A stretch of 64,000 bases of DNA from Reticulitermes lucifugus (Eukaryota; Arthropoda; Insecta; Blattodea; Rhinotermitidae): contig JAKCWW010000318.1 in assembly GCA_026260175.1 (NCBI GenBank), forward strand, positions 43,825-107,824, written 5' to 3'. Positions 22,535 through 33,661 of the stretch are shown here, piece by piece. The position numbers and the translations under genes were made by a program. How positions within the stretch are numbered: position 1 is the first letter of the stretch; every line of letters starts with the position of its first letter. Below the pieces are notes generated by a model. That model searched no databases. It saw only the letters and a list, made by a program, of their open reading frames with translations, and was not told the DNA's origin.

Positions 22535-22790
22535 ACGTATCCCGACGTTTCGATAGAGTGTATCACCTTCATCTTCAATGTCTGAGATAGGTCCTAGAAG
22601 AATAACCAAGACCAACTAGCATTTAAGACAAAGCACAGGAATGAGTGACGGGCTCTTGTGAACACGGAAATGAACGTTCGAATTCCATAAAATGCGAGGA
22701 ATTTCTTGACTGGATGAGCAGCCACTGGCTTCTCAAGAAGAATTTTACTCCACGGAGTAAACCAATGAATAATGTGCTAGAAAAAAACAC
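22535..22790. repeat. Repeat F copy 2 with adjoining hammerhead-like remnant
   Basis: GGGCTCTTGTGAACACGG through TGACTGGATGAGCAGCC and GGCTTCTCAAGAAGAATT is the second copy of repeat F. Just upstream on the minus strand, TTGAAGA (22,572-22,578), a GATA/TATC stem, GAAAC (22,547-22,551), ACGT and GTC-GGG (22,541-22,546) resemble the hammerhead-like motifs elsewhere, but an extra 7 nt separates core and stem. Confidence 0.5.
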
Positions 22791-23099
22791 ATGTACTGAA
22801 GATCATATATGTCTGTCCGCATGCCCGCAGCGAGAAGCAGGCGGACTGTTTAAGAAATCTGATAAGAACGTGTGCCATTGGAGAGCACCCAGAGCCGGTA
22901 GTCGTTAATGACAAAGTGGCAGTCACTGGAAATTGTGAAGTGGAATCAAGGCTAGGTCCACTTCAAAAATGAAAAAAAAAAAGTGGTGTCTGTGTTAATG
23001 ACAATAAACACAGTAATAAATTGTTAGTGTCAAGAAACGTACGCGGACCAAAATAAAATTATGAATGAGTAAACTTGTTCAAAATTAGAAAGAAACTAA

Positions 23100-23460
23100 T
23101 TTCATGGAGTAGAGGCCTTCTTGAGAAGCTAACAGGTCGTCAGCTAGTTAAGAAATTCCCCGCATTTTATGGACCCCGAAGGTTCTTTACCTCATTCACA
23201 AGAGCTCGCCACCTGTCCGTATCCCAAGAATCAGTCCAGGTCCGAGGCTTTGTGATCTGTTTCGTAACATGGTAATTTTTTACGGTGAGGAGTTGTTAGC
23301 ACCTCGCCCAACCCCCAAGCTGGAGGGCCACCCCTTGTCGGCCGTCCGCGACTGCTTATACAATGTATTCGCAGGTACCCTCCATATCCGGAGGCCGTTC
23401 CTCCATCCGCAACCTGAGGGCGCGCCATGCCGTGGTGACAGGGACCCACTTATCATGGAT
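23100..23460 (+). mobile_element. LINE-like fragment
   Basis: One frame reads LLEKLTGRQLVKKFPAFYG, then RRFFTSFTRARHLSVSQ; a second short frame after 23,300 reads PKLEGHPLSAVRDCLYNVFA. Both peptides resemble highly repeated sequence seen in large insect genomes and adjoining retrotransposon copies (recollection, not searched). No complete domain. Confidence 0.45.
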
Positions 23461-24030
23461 TAATAGTGTAACAACCTTTTTAAATTATTAAAAGAGAGTT
23501 TTCAGACATTATATTTAAATTTGCAGCTACTTAGTACTGTGCATGAAGGGTCTATCAAAGCTATGTTAACAGCTAGAATCATTCAGAATGCCAAAGTACA
23601 AAGATGGCGGGTGGTCAGTCTGAAATCATACAAAATGCATAAATACCGCATGGGCAATATACTGTACTTTTTGTTGTTTAATAAGGCAGTACGCGTAATT
23701 ACCACCGTGCCATAAATTGTTGTAGTTGAATAGTGTACATCAGAAAACGTGGATTGTTACATTCTAAAAATGGCTTGACTTTCCGCCCACACCTGAAAGT
23801 TCCAAACCGCACTGCCTTAATTTTAATTTGGCTAGCGAGTGCGGGGGGCTCAATTAGCACGTGCAGTTTATTGCGGTGCGTGACATGAGATAAATGAGAT
23901 GCATTGCGCAATCTGGCGAGACTCTTATAAAAGAGACGAAAGGCGACACGGGGCAAGAAGAGCTCTGATGGGACAAGAGGTAAGTGCAACTCATAGTGGC
24001 TGTGTTTGTTTTATGACCAGAGATTTTGTT

Positions 24031-24073
24031 AATTGCTCAGCCAGATATATTAATTGCTCAGCCAGATATATTG
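24031..24073. repeat. Short tandem duplication
   Basis: TGCTCAGCCAGATATATT occurs twice head to tail with a 21-bp period. Confidence 0.8.
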
Positions 24074-25620
24074 GTTTTGTATAGATAAATGGCTCGTGAC
24101 AAGGTTAGCCTTCTATAGCACAATGGTAACTACAGAAAGTCTCAATCGTCTCTGCCCTCAGCACGACAGCTGCAGCGGGAGCTTCATTACACACAAAGAC
24201 TGCATGCCCCTAAAATGTATTGTCTATTTCTTTCCTGCAGTCATCTTACCTTATTTGATAGGCGATATTCGAAGTGCCGACATCCAGCTTCTAAACAGGC
24301 CTCTCTCCTTCTGAAAATACTTGTCGACGCGACGTAATGCATCCCTTGAAATACTAGAAAATTATCTTCTAATAATACCTTTGAGTTCTTGCAAAGAATG
24401 TGGATTGTCCTATATATCCTCGTATTCTGTTAATTCCCTGCATGATTTTATGAGAATTAATTTAATGAAAGGTTCGGAATTAGTTTCTTCGAAAAACATG
24501 GGCCCTGTTACTTCGTGCGCACTTACTGCATTTTAAGGTGTTGTAAAGGAAAAACTTCACGAGATTTTCGTAACAAGAACATCTGTTATTTTGACTATTC
24601 AAGTTCCAATTTAATATTAACCGTGCATTAGCCAACAAAAATAAAGTTTTCTTACTTTATTTTTGTCCAACACTACAACACTGATTCAATATTTTTCTCA
24701 TTATTCTGTACTTACACGGCACTGTTTTTGCGGGATTTTTTATAAAACTTTTGGCGCCATTTCCCCGCGACATATTTACTGTTTCCAATGAACACGTTAT
24801 TCAACAGAACGCCTTTCTCACACGCACTACCAACTATTTCTCTGTGTATCACAACACCTCGGAGCGGCTATATCATGTAGCAACGCAGGTAAGGTGACGT
24901 AATATTAGGCTTCGAAGGGATAAATTACTAAGGAATTTGTTCATCAATCTATGTAGAAAATGGTACATTAAGGGTCCAAATGCCGAATTTTCGATTTAAT
25001 TTAGAGGCAGGAGCGGAAAAATTCACTCTGTAGTGGAATACGCTAAGTTCTAGAAATTAGTACTATTTTTAGTGTCAGCATACTGCAAAGAAATTCCATT
25101 AAACTTCTCAGGAACAGGTAGATTTTCACGGAAAGACAGGTTTCTGATGTGAAATTTGCATAACAATCGTAAAATATTTCACCTGTTTTGCCACTTCCAT
25201 ATTACGACAGATGTGTGACTATCTATCTATATTGTGCACATTATGAGGGATTACATTTGCGATTCATGCTCTCATTGCAGGGAACACTACTGCAACAATG
25301 CAATGTTGTTGTGACCAGGGGTAGCGATGTTTTTTGACGCCCGGGACGAGCAACTACGGTGGCCACACGTAACAGAAATTATGATCTTTAAGGCATTGCA
25401 ATTGTTGACTGAATTTCCTTATGTATGGTTGAATATTTGAAAATTTGTTGGGCGCAGAAAATCAAATGTTTTCATTCAAAATATACATTTCGCCGCACCT
25501 TGGACTCTGCCGTCCGCGGCGGCCGCATCGCTCGCCTCCCAAACTGTAGCGCTTCTGGCTGTGGCTACGCATGCCGTTAAAACAATGTGAATCTAATATA
25601 GCTATGTGTTATAACTGCAG

Positions 25621-28600
25621 ATGGTGCTGCTGCTGCTTCTGCTGCTTTTGATCTTCTTTCTGCTCTTACTTTACGCGCATTTCCGTTTCCGTCGCCGGCG
25701 GATGGAGGCGCTTGCTGCCAAGATTTCCGGTCCCCCGGCTTGGCCATTCATTGGGAACGCACTGCAGTTCCTGGGCACAACACAAGGTAAGAAGCGCTGA
25801 TGTATTTCTTCCTTTACCTTTTTCCATATATTTCTCTGCTCTTCCTATTGTCTGTCTCCTTCTCCATCCAGATGTTCTGCGCACCATATCCCGTCTGCTT
25901 CACCGCTATCAGACTCCTGTCGCCTTCTGGCTGGGTCCTCGTCTCTACGTGGCCGTTGCGCGTCCCGCAGACATCGAGGTAAGACAAGATGCATTGTTAC
26001 GTCTGTCTCTCATGTATCTCTGTATGTCACTTGCTGCTCCTTCATGCTACGTATCTCTCCTCCAGACTGTTCTGACGAGCCCTCTCGCTCTGGAGAAAGA
26101 CCGGGTATACCGCTTCATGGATTCCTGGTTGGGGCACGGCCTCTTCACTGCCCCAGGTGAGCTCCTCACGATACCGTTCTGGTCGCTAACAAATACATGA
26201 TGGCTGCTCTACAAAGAATCGCTTTTCTGCAGTGTCCACATGGCGCGTTAACCGGAAACTCATCATGCCGACTTTCAACCCACGGATCCTGGAGGGATTT
26301 GTGGAGGTGTTCAGTGCGCAGGCGCATATACTAGTTCAGAAACTGGCCAAGGAAGTCGACAAAGGCGAATTCGATATATTCCACTACGTTAACCTCTGCT
26401 CGTTGGACACCATATGCGGTGAGAAACTTTAAGTCCGCAGATGCCGTAATTTTGGGATCCAATGGGCATTGTTTGTGATCGAAAAAGTTAGACCAGCAGT
26501 TCCGAACATTTTCCAGTGTGAGTCCCTAACTTCAACAAAATTTCTCGGACCCCCACGTGCTAATATTTGTACTTTTGGCCCCCCTTTTATGGAATGGATA
26601 CATCATGATATAGCCTAAAGCTGTTACGAAATCTTTAGTTGGTGTTGTAAATTAATTCACATTTTATTCATCATAACAACAAACGCACATTTGACATGTA
26701 GAGACATATGTGTGAGACATGTTATTTAGGCAGGTTATATATACATTTGCAGGCCCCTTGGAATAACCCCGCGGCCAGGAGGGGGATCCGCGGCCCACAA
26801 ACTGGGAACCACTGGGTTAGATTGTGAAGTTGCTGTCTGATTTCAGAGACCGCTATGGGGTTGACCGTGCGAGCACAGGACAACAACAACGCGGATTACG
26901 TGAGAGCCACAGAGAGGTAAACACTATTGCTTTTTTAACTTTTTGTTTGGAAAGCGTGGCATTTCATATTTGGGAGGTCCTGGGTGCAAATCTCGGCCCG
27001 GAGACTAGCTATGCTATGGTTCTTCGTTGTTTTCCTAGGTCCCTTCAGGAAAATGCCGCGATGTTACCTCAAAGTAGGCCACGGCCGATTCCTTCCACGT
27101 CATTTACAATTCGTTACTCACAATACACAGCCTACCAGTCGTTGCTATGTATAGTCTGAGCTACCGATAGTGTCGTTAAATAAACACACGGAATATCTGT
27201 AGCCTATTTTGAAGCAGGCAACATGAATTCCTGTGCAGGCTGTCCCAGATCGTGGCGGTCCGTATGTTCAAGGCCTGGCTGCACCCCAACTGGGTGTTCA
27301 ATCTCACGCCCCTGGGCAGGGAACATGCTCGCCAGCTTCGCTACACAGACCACATGACCAGCACGGTGAGTGTCAAACCTTAAGTCAGTTCGATCCATTG
27401 TATCACGGAATTCATTCATTCATTCTGTAGCCCGTCTTACGACAGGTCCATAGCCTCTTCCAAAGCGAGTTCTCCACAGAGTGCGATCTAGTGCTTACTT
27501 TTTCAATTTCCAGTGTCCCCTCTTTTCCATAAGATCATCCAGTAGCTGCTTACATCTTCTTCCTCACGAAATAACCACTTTAATATTGTTCTCTCACTTT
27601 TTGAGTCTTAACCAGTGGCTTACTGAAGGTATCAAGTAAGATTACATTTTCACGATGTTTCACAGAGTGTAGATTACTCCTTAAAAGGTCGATAGTTAAG
27701 CTGTCAGTCAAAAAATCGCTTGCTTTCTATGGTATCTGAAAGTTCATAGCCGTGTTCACAACAGCCTGTTTCGGTCCCCTTTTCTGAACCAAATTAATCC
27801 AGTCCACATTATCAGAGCCTATTTTTCGTATGCACTTTAATATTATCCTCTCTCCTAGGTACGGCTAGATCTCTTGTTGGCTCTCTTCCTTTCATATTTT
27901 TCGACTAGAAAGTTGTATGTTTTTATGGTTATTCCTGTTTGTTGCTTTCCCACCTCATTCACCTTAATTGGATCACCATAGCAAACTGCACAACAGCACA
28001 AACACAAGATGGAAAGTATACTCTATTACTAGCAGAAGCAACAGAACTAAAGACAGCAGATCTAATATAACAAGGTTTAGGCCAATCTATAACTACTCCC
28101 TCTGTCGTTTTATTATCATAAGCCATATTTAAAGTAACACATGTTTCGTCATCAGTAGCAAATTTAATGTAGTCTATTTTGTCACGTATTAATAGAAGTT
28201 CATTTGCAATATTCTACACTATTATCACTGTAAACAGATACAGGACTTGTCACCCGTATTAACTCAGTGTCGCAACCGGCCATATTTCCTGTTCAGCTGC
28301 CTTCCTGACCACAGATAAGAGCTCCTGGCCACGGATAAGAACTCCTGGCCAAGAATGACTGACAGAATGGCGCAAGACCCGTGACGCTGCAGACACCACC
28401 ATAGAGCACTTGTCTAGTCTGACCGTTATTTACACAGTTGGGTCTCCGCAACTGAAGTCTGTTGTCAGAGTTTCAAGCAGTGAGACTTATCTCGTCTTGT
28501 CTGGTCTTGTCTGATTTGATGTGTCCCCCGCGCCTTTGCAGGGTTCATGTTACATTGGCTGTCCTTAAGATTATATTTTATCTGGTAAGTGTTTATAAAG

Positions 28601-31542
28601 CGAAATTATCTTGTGTTAGCAATAACAGAGGTGCTAGATTTATGATTTACTAGGATATTGTAACATTTACAGGTACGTGCAATGGATGGGACGCGTGTGA
28701 ATGTGAACACTTGCTGTTTCCTTTTCAGGTCGTGCAGCAGAAGAGACTGGAACACAGCCGCAAGTCGAAGGGCGAGCTGAAGGGTAAGTATTGAGCATGT
28801 GCTTGGCACCTTAAGCACCATGCGATTTCAGAATGGGTAAAACCTTGCTTGATCGTACATCTACCACGTCTCTGAAAGATACTTAAATTGTGTTTCTTGA
28901 TGACAGATGGCAGCATCTCCAGGAAAGTGTTTATTGACCTGTTGCTGGAACTGACCGGAACGAGACTAAACGATGAACAGTTAAAGGCCGAGGCCACCAC
29001 CATGATTGCGGCGGTATGTCAGTGTTTCGTTTCACACGTTTGAACTCTTTGTTTTCATGGCTTTCCTGTCCGGTTGAGCCGAAACTTCTGCCTGTATAGA
29101 GCAGAGTGTTTGCTGCCCGGGGCACGAAGCTGACCACTCACCTCCATCTGATGCTAAAGTTAAGAAAAGTTTGAGTTATTCCTCCACTTCCCCCATGTAC
29201 ATTAATGGCATACAAACGGACAACTTTACCTTTAAGTTTGGCACGTAGAACCGATGTGGGATTTGTGATTCTTACGGCTGTAATGTGAAGAATGCAGTCT
29301 TCTGGGATGGTACGCCGTTTAGATTGGTAAATAGGTACCATCTTTTCAGAGGAACCTGCTGTCTCCTTCTTCGGGGCAAGAGAGAGGACTGATGAAGATG
29401 AAGGTCCAGGTTTCTCTAAACATTGGTATCTCGCTACCTTACAACGTGGCTTCACATTCCAGAAGACAGAAATCCTGTCTTAACAAATAGGAGGTTTCGA
29501 ATTTTTTTTTCGAAATGTGCCTCAGAATATGTTGATAATGGCACACCCCCAACCTGTTTTTAAAACAGGAAAAGACTATCGCAGCATCAGTCTAACAACC
29601 CACCTCCTACTGCTGCTAAGGTTTTGGAGTCATTGTAATGTTATCGCAGCGCTTGGTTATGCCTACGGATGATTTCAGCTCTTCGCTCTGCCTGCAGGGA
29701 AACGACACTACCGCCACGATGACCAGCTTCGTGTTCCTTGTCCTGGCGATTCACCAGGCCGAACAGGTAAGCTTTCTGTGGTGTGCAGACACCACAGCTG
29801 AGGTTCACAAACGTCATCAGTAAAATCATTTCCGCTGATACAGAACGCTGATGGTGGAGATGAATCGGTCTCTCAGACTTTGGTTTACTTCAACCACCTG
29901 ACGAGGCTATCAGCCCTAGAAATATTTATTGAATTAGGCACCGTAACAGCTTCAAGACATACGCATACATGTCACATATTTCTTGTTAGACGCAAATCGT
30001 CTTTTCCAGGAGAAAGTGTACGAGGAACTGCGTAGAATTTTCGGTGATTCCAAACGAGCGACTACATCACGTGATCTGCGTGAAATGGATTACTTAGAAT
30101 TATGCATCAAGGAAACCATGAGAATGTTTCCAGTGGCGCCTCTTATAGCCAGATATTTGACGGGAGACGTAGCAATCTGTAAGTATCGAGGTGGCCGTGT
30201 CGTGCCAGAAACTCCAGCAGTTCAGCACGGCACACCGAAAATTTACGTTAAGTTTTAAATAACAGTCGATAATGATACTGACACGTAATTAGATACCATA
30301 TGAGTAGGGAAGTGTTGCAGTTTCACACACAAACACTGCACTCCTTTGTCTTCACTGTAATTGCAGCGGATGTAGTTGTGCCCACCGGAAGTTCTGTGGT
30401 GATCTGCATCCAACACGTACACATGGACCCGGAGCATTTCCCGGAGCCACACAAGTTTATTCCGGATAGATTCCTGCCGGACAACAAACGACGTCCATTC
30501 AGCTATTTACCGTTTAGTGCCGGCCCCAGGAACTGCATCGGTACGTTTATTCGCCTTTCCTGGTTACGTTTTATGATTTTGTTCGGTCCCTTAAAATATG
30601 CCACCATATTCCTGCTGCATCAATATGTTAGGTTCTCACGGTGATGACTGTGAAGATTATGCCTACTGGTACCATAGGCTGTGATGTGTCACGTTGTAAT
30701 CTGGTATCATTTTAACGACGTTTAGGAAATTCGTATTGCCTCCATCCTCAGGACAGAAAATGCATCAGTCCAATACATGAAATGCTTCTTAAAGATTACA
30801 AGGGTGTGGAATGGATTCGTCTGGCTAAGGCTATGATCAGTAGCGGGCTATTCGTGAACGCATAGGCTACCTTTGGGTTTCATAAAATGGGGATAATTTC
30901 TTGACCAGCTGAGGAATTATTAGCTTCTCAAGACTGTGGAGTTAATTAATATTTAGTTCATACTTCGTAAAAACCACCCTGCTTCTCGCCGTTACACACC
31001 TCGGTCGTTTAATGTATGGAGAAAAAATCGCTGTTTATTGACAGCCAAACCGAACACCTCGGCCTTATGAAGAATTCAAGCAGGTGGTATCATAGGTGTA
31101 ACTTGATTAATAACATTTGGGGGAGGGGGAAATCGACTATGGGTATTAGGAGTCAAGTGAAGCATTCAAGTTAGAAAGAGGGGGAAGATTGGTTTGAACC
31201 AGTCCTTAATGTACATACACCCCCACTATCACCCCAATTTTTTTATTTGCCTCTCTTCAACTCAGTAGCCAAAAAAAATTCTTAATTAGAAAATGTATGG
31301 AGGGGGGCATTGCCCCCCCCCCCGCCAAGTTACACCTATTGGTGGTATATAAAATTGCCGTGTGGCCCACAGGTCTGCGCTACGCCATGCTGCTGATGAA
31401 GACCATTGTATCCACCGTGCTACGTCACTACAAGGTCACCACGTCCCTCAAGATGGCCGACATTCTGCTCAAGGTGGACATTCTACTTAAATCGGTCCGG
31501 GGATTCCCCGTTGCATTGGAGCCAAGACCTTACAATAACTGA
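25621..31542 (+). CDS. Cytochrome P450, CYP4 clan (CYP4C-like)
   Basis: Twelve exons: 25,621-25,786; 25,872-25,978; 26,066-26,156; 26,233-26,418; 26,847-26,916; 27,239-27,365; 28,729-28,783; 28,907-29,013; 29,698-29,766; 30,010-30,178; 30,367-30,540; 31,373-31,542. The phases close to 496 aa, the normal size. A Leu-rich N-terminal anchor (residues 2-18) places it in the ER membrane. Visible marks are WRVNRK of helix C, CETAMG typical of CYP4 (about 183-188), I-helix AGNDTT (303-308), K-helix ETMR (361-364), the PDRF loop (415-418) and heme loop [10 protein letters not shown] (432-441) with Cys439 as iron ligand. It would oxidise fatty-acid-like or foreign compounds with NADPH-P450 reductase; the substrate is unknown. 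Odd: the CYP4 Glu before the I-helix Gly is Ala303. All key residues are intact and it looks functional. Introns hold a hAT element, SINEs and LINE tails. Confidence 0.95.
26486..26822. mobile_element. Non-autonomous hAT element in P450 intron 4
   Basis: The ends CAGCAGTTCCGAAC (26,494) and the reverse of GAACCACTG (to 26,814) match the CAGTGGTTCCCAAC-type terminal repeats of hAT elements. Flanking 8-mers AGTTAGAC and GGTTAGAT agree at six of eight positions, as expected for an old 8-bp target duplication. Internal GCGGCCCACAAACTGG is typical. No transposase. Confidence 0.75.
26950..27195 (+). mobile_element. SINE-like repeat, family E, copy 2
   Basis: Carries a degenerate B box (GGGTGCAAATCTCGG), then TAGGCCACGGCCGATTCC, TTCCACGTCATTTAC and ATAGTCTGAGCTACCGATAG. 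Co-linear with 31,690-31,915 and with the 3' half of 17,991-18,205. In P450 intron 5. Confidence 0.65.
27740..27870 (-). mobile_element. LINE C-terminal fragment
   Basis: The minus strand encodes [15 protein letters not shown] then a VVNTAMN-like end after a frameshift, the usual last residues of non-LTR retrotransposon ORF2. In P450 intron 6. Confidence 0.5.
27959..28213 (-). other. Unrecognised 84-codon open frame in P450 intron 6
   Basis: Runs from just after a TAG at 28,214-28,216 to TGA at 27,959-27,961 without interruption. It contains [19 protein letters not shown], then [19 protein letters not shown]. The first in-frame Met is at about residue 31. I do not recognise the protein. The composition is more protein-like than neighbouring frames, so it could be a piece of a transposon or another captured coding sequence. 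Confidence 0.3.
29255..29480. repeat. Copy of the palindromic repeat family
   Basis: The left arm is CAGTCTTCTGGGATGGTACG; the right arm ends TTCCAGAAGACAG. The centre has CTGATGA (29,389-29,395), a 7-bp imperfect stem (29,396-29,402 with 29,411-29,417), then AAAC, ATT and GGTA. This is a degraded hammerhead-like centre with the consensus G of GAAA altered. In P450 intron 8. Confidence 0.6.
30825..30960 (+). repeat. Repeat family F, copy 3
   Basis: GATCAGTAGCGGGCTATTCG, then TTCTTGACCAGCTGAGG and TTAGCTTCTCAAG, align with 11,345-11,500. In the last intron of the P450. Confidence 0.5.
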
Positions 31543-31689
31543 CTGTATCAGGTGCGATAAGGCAGACACATTCTGCAAACTCCCAAAGAAAGAAACAAGT
31601 TTTCCTATAATTTATTGTGGATCCAGAACTACTGCCCGCTTTAATCACATTCTTCATCTTCCCAGCTACACTTCAAGTCACTCAAGTGC

Positions 31690-31915
31690 TAAAGCCGGTG
31701 GCGTGCATTCGGCAAATGCCGGTTCGAGATTTGGCCGGAACACCGACTCTCCCGACAGGTTTTCGGTGGTGTCCGTTTATTCTTCATGCGAATGCCGAGA
31801 TAATACCTTAAAATAGGCCACTGCCGCTTCCTTCCACATTGTCGTCAATTCATCTATTATAAAACCTCTTACCATGCAACACTATAGTCTAAGCTGTCGA
31901 TAGTATTGTTAAACA
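31690..31915 (+). mobile_element. SINE-like repeat, family E, copy 3
   Basis: Has GCCGGTGGCGTGCATTCGG, the degenerate B box GCCGGTTCGAGATTTGG, then TAGGCCACTGCCGCTTCC and ATAGTCTAAGCTGTCGATAG, co-linear with 26,950-27,195. Confidence 0.65.
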
Positions 31916-32804
31916 GGCTAATTAATAATAAATAATTTAAATCGTGCCGTGCCCATTAGATAGACGCGGTGAATTTTTAAAGAAAATGTATGAATTCTCG
32001 TAGCATTACATAAAGTTCCCCGTCTCCTTGCTCCCCCCACCCCCCGCCACTAACGACCCTGCTCAGGTTCAAGCTGTGTTCATCCAGCTAAGGCACAGTT
32101 TACACGTGGAACTGTGTTTCGGTTCTCGACAGGCTGCCTTACGCATTTTTTGGGACAAATTTACAGCGTTCTCCATGGTTCTGTTCATTGGTTATAATTC
32201 CCGCTGGAACTTGAGATTTCTGTCCACTGCAGCGCTGCTCGAGCGCAGGAACCGCAACATAACCAGCAGCATGTAGGCATACCTTCACGGGGACAACAAA
32301 TTTCCGGCACTGGATTATAGGTGGCGGGCGGGGTGTGAAGTTGCTGGACAGCACCATCTAGCACCTCGTCGAGGAATTTGCCTCCATGTCAACATACGTC
32401 TCATAAGTTGGATGCTTCGGTGGGGAAATAATGTTACTTTTTCATTGACTTCGTGTAGATCTGGAAGTCTGTATTCTGGCTTGCTGCCCATTCGAAGAGG
32501 TGTGAAGGTAGTATACCGCCGGTACCTTCAGGCAGCCCAAATTAAATAGCTAACCTTTTATTCCTGTGAAATGTGCACTACTCAATTTCGCAGATCTACC
32601 GTAATTCTTTCCACCTCACCTTTGCATGTGAGGCTAGGCAGGCCAGGCTAGCAACAAGGCAACCTGCTTCTTGTGTGTGACGAAGGAAATAACGGAATGC
32701 TGAAGAAAACTGCGTAACGACAGTAGAGTTTTGAGGTTTTAGCAGCGGTATAGCTCAGGATTTCATTCTCCTGGCATATGACGCTGCGTCAATGGGTAAT
32801 TGGA

Positions 32805-32845
32805 TCCCGACGTTTCGAGGCAACGTAGTTGTCTCACCTTAAAAG
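32805..32845 (-). ncRNA. Hammerhead-like remnant, candidate
   Basis: On the minus strand a 7-bp stem (GAG+CAAC pairing with GTTG+CTC across one mismatch; 32,817-32,824 with 32,828-32,835) is followed directly by GAAAC (32,812-32,816), palindromic ACGT and GTC-GGG. The CUGANGA core expected before the stem is lost (CTTTTAAGG there). A decayed relative at best. Confidence 0.25.
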
Positions 32846-33009
32846 ATCGAAATGAGAGGTGAGATGAACAGGACAGTTGTCAGGCATAGCAGAAACGTAC
32901 GTACAAAATATTGGTACGAAAACGTGAAAGAGACCACTCGGAAAACCCATAGATAGAAGGGTAATATCAAAAATCTTCTTAAATAAATAGGCTGGGTATG
33001 GTGGATTGC

Positions 33010-33130
33010 ATTCATTTGACTCAGGATCGGGATCAGTCATGGGCTCTTGCAAATATGGTAATAGAACTTCTGGTTCCACAAAATACTAGAAATTTGTTTA
33101 GCTGAGTAGCTATTATCATCTTCTGAGCGA
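33010..33130 (+). repeat. Repeat family F, copy 4
   Basis: CTCAGGATCGGGATCAGTC, GGGCTCTTGCAAATATGG and TTGTTTAGCTGAGTAGC align with the other F copies. Confidence 0.5.
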
Positions 33131-33623
33131 TTGTGCTGTGTGGAGTTGAGTGATGTGAGGCATTTGCCGAGAATAAAACTTGCTAGCTACATCTGGGCTA
33201 CTAAAAGCATCCTGCTCTGGTATATTATAATTAGCATTTCTAACAGAAATGGTAATAAAATTGCTTTCGTCATACCCGAAGCTGAAACTACGTACCTCAT
33301 GGATGTGCGTACCTGCAGTACCAAATGCGTGTAAGAGTATATATTTTCTTGTCAAATTTCCTCAACATCTCAATGATAAGGAAATGATTTATGACACAAA
33401 CATTACATGTCTAAACACAATATCATTAACAAACCACACAATAAAAATAAATACCAAATTTTAATTAATATTTTCTCCAATTTAAATGTTATACATGTGT
33501 ATGTATAACAAGTATGGATGAAGTGTCAACTTTTTAACAAACCTCAAGGGACTGCAGTTGTTTGACCCTTATTGAGAAAATGCTCGAAACTGTAGAATTA
33601 CAGTAACTGTATATATGAACATG

Positions 33624-33629
33624 TTTATT
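33624..33629 (-). promoter_or_regulatory. Poly(A) signal for the ZAD zinc-finger gene
   Basis: AATAAA on the minus strand, about 33 nt past the TAA/TGA end of the reading frame. This implies a very short 3'UTR unless other sites are used. Confidence 0.5.
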
Positions 33630-33661
33630 ACAAAGGCTACAGTAAGCCATACGCAAGCATT

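Larger units (their letters stand above)
20736..25620. other. Intergenic, repeats only
   Basis: Between the sugar transporter and the P450. Holds SINE D copy 2, repeat F copy 2, a LINE-like fragment near 23,100-23,460 and a small tandem duplication at 24,031-24,073. A GAAAC-containing hammerhead-like remnant lies on the plus strand near 22,028-22,060. Short frames do not resemble proteins. The base before the P450 ATG is the end of CTGCAG, so a 5'UTR intron could end there. Confidence 0.5.
31543..33661. other. Intergenic, repeats only
   Basis: Between the P450 stop and the end of the zinc-finger gene. An AATAAA at 31,927-31,932 could serve the P450. Holds SINE E copy 3, a hammerhead-like remnant at 32,805-32,845 and repeat F copy 4. 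Short frames resemble nothing known. Confidence 0.5.

Noticed and set aside
28125-28165. Minus strand reads CTGATGA then C then GAAAC then ATGT, like a hammerhead core
   Set aside because: Core and GAAAC are directly adjacent with no room for stem II, and the bases are part of the open frame at 27,959-28,213. Judged coincidence.
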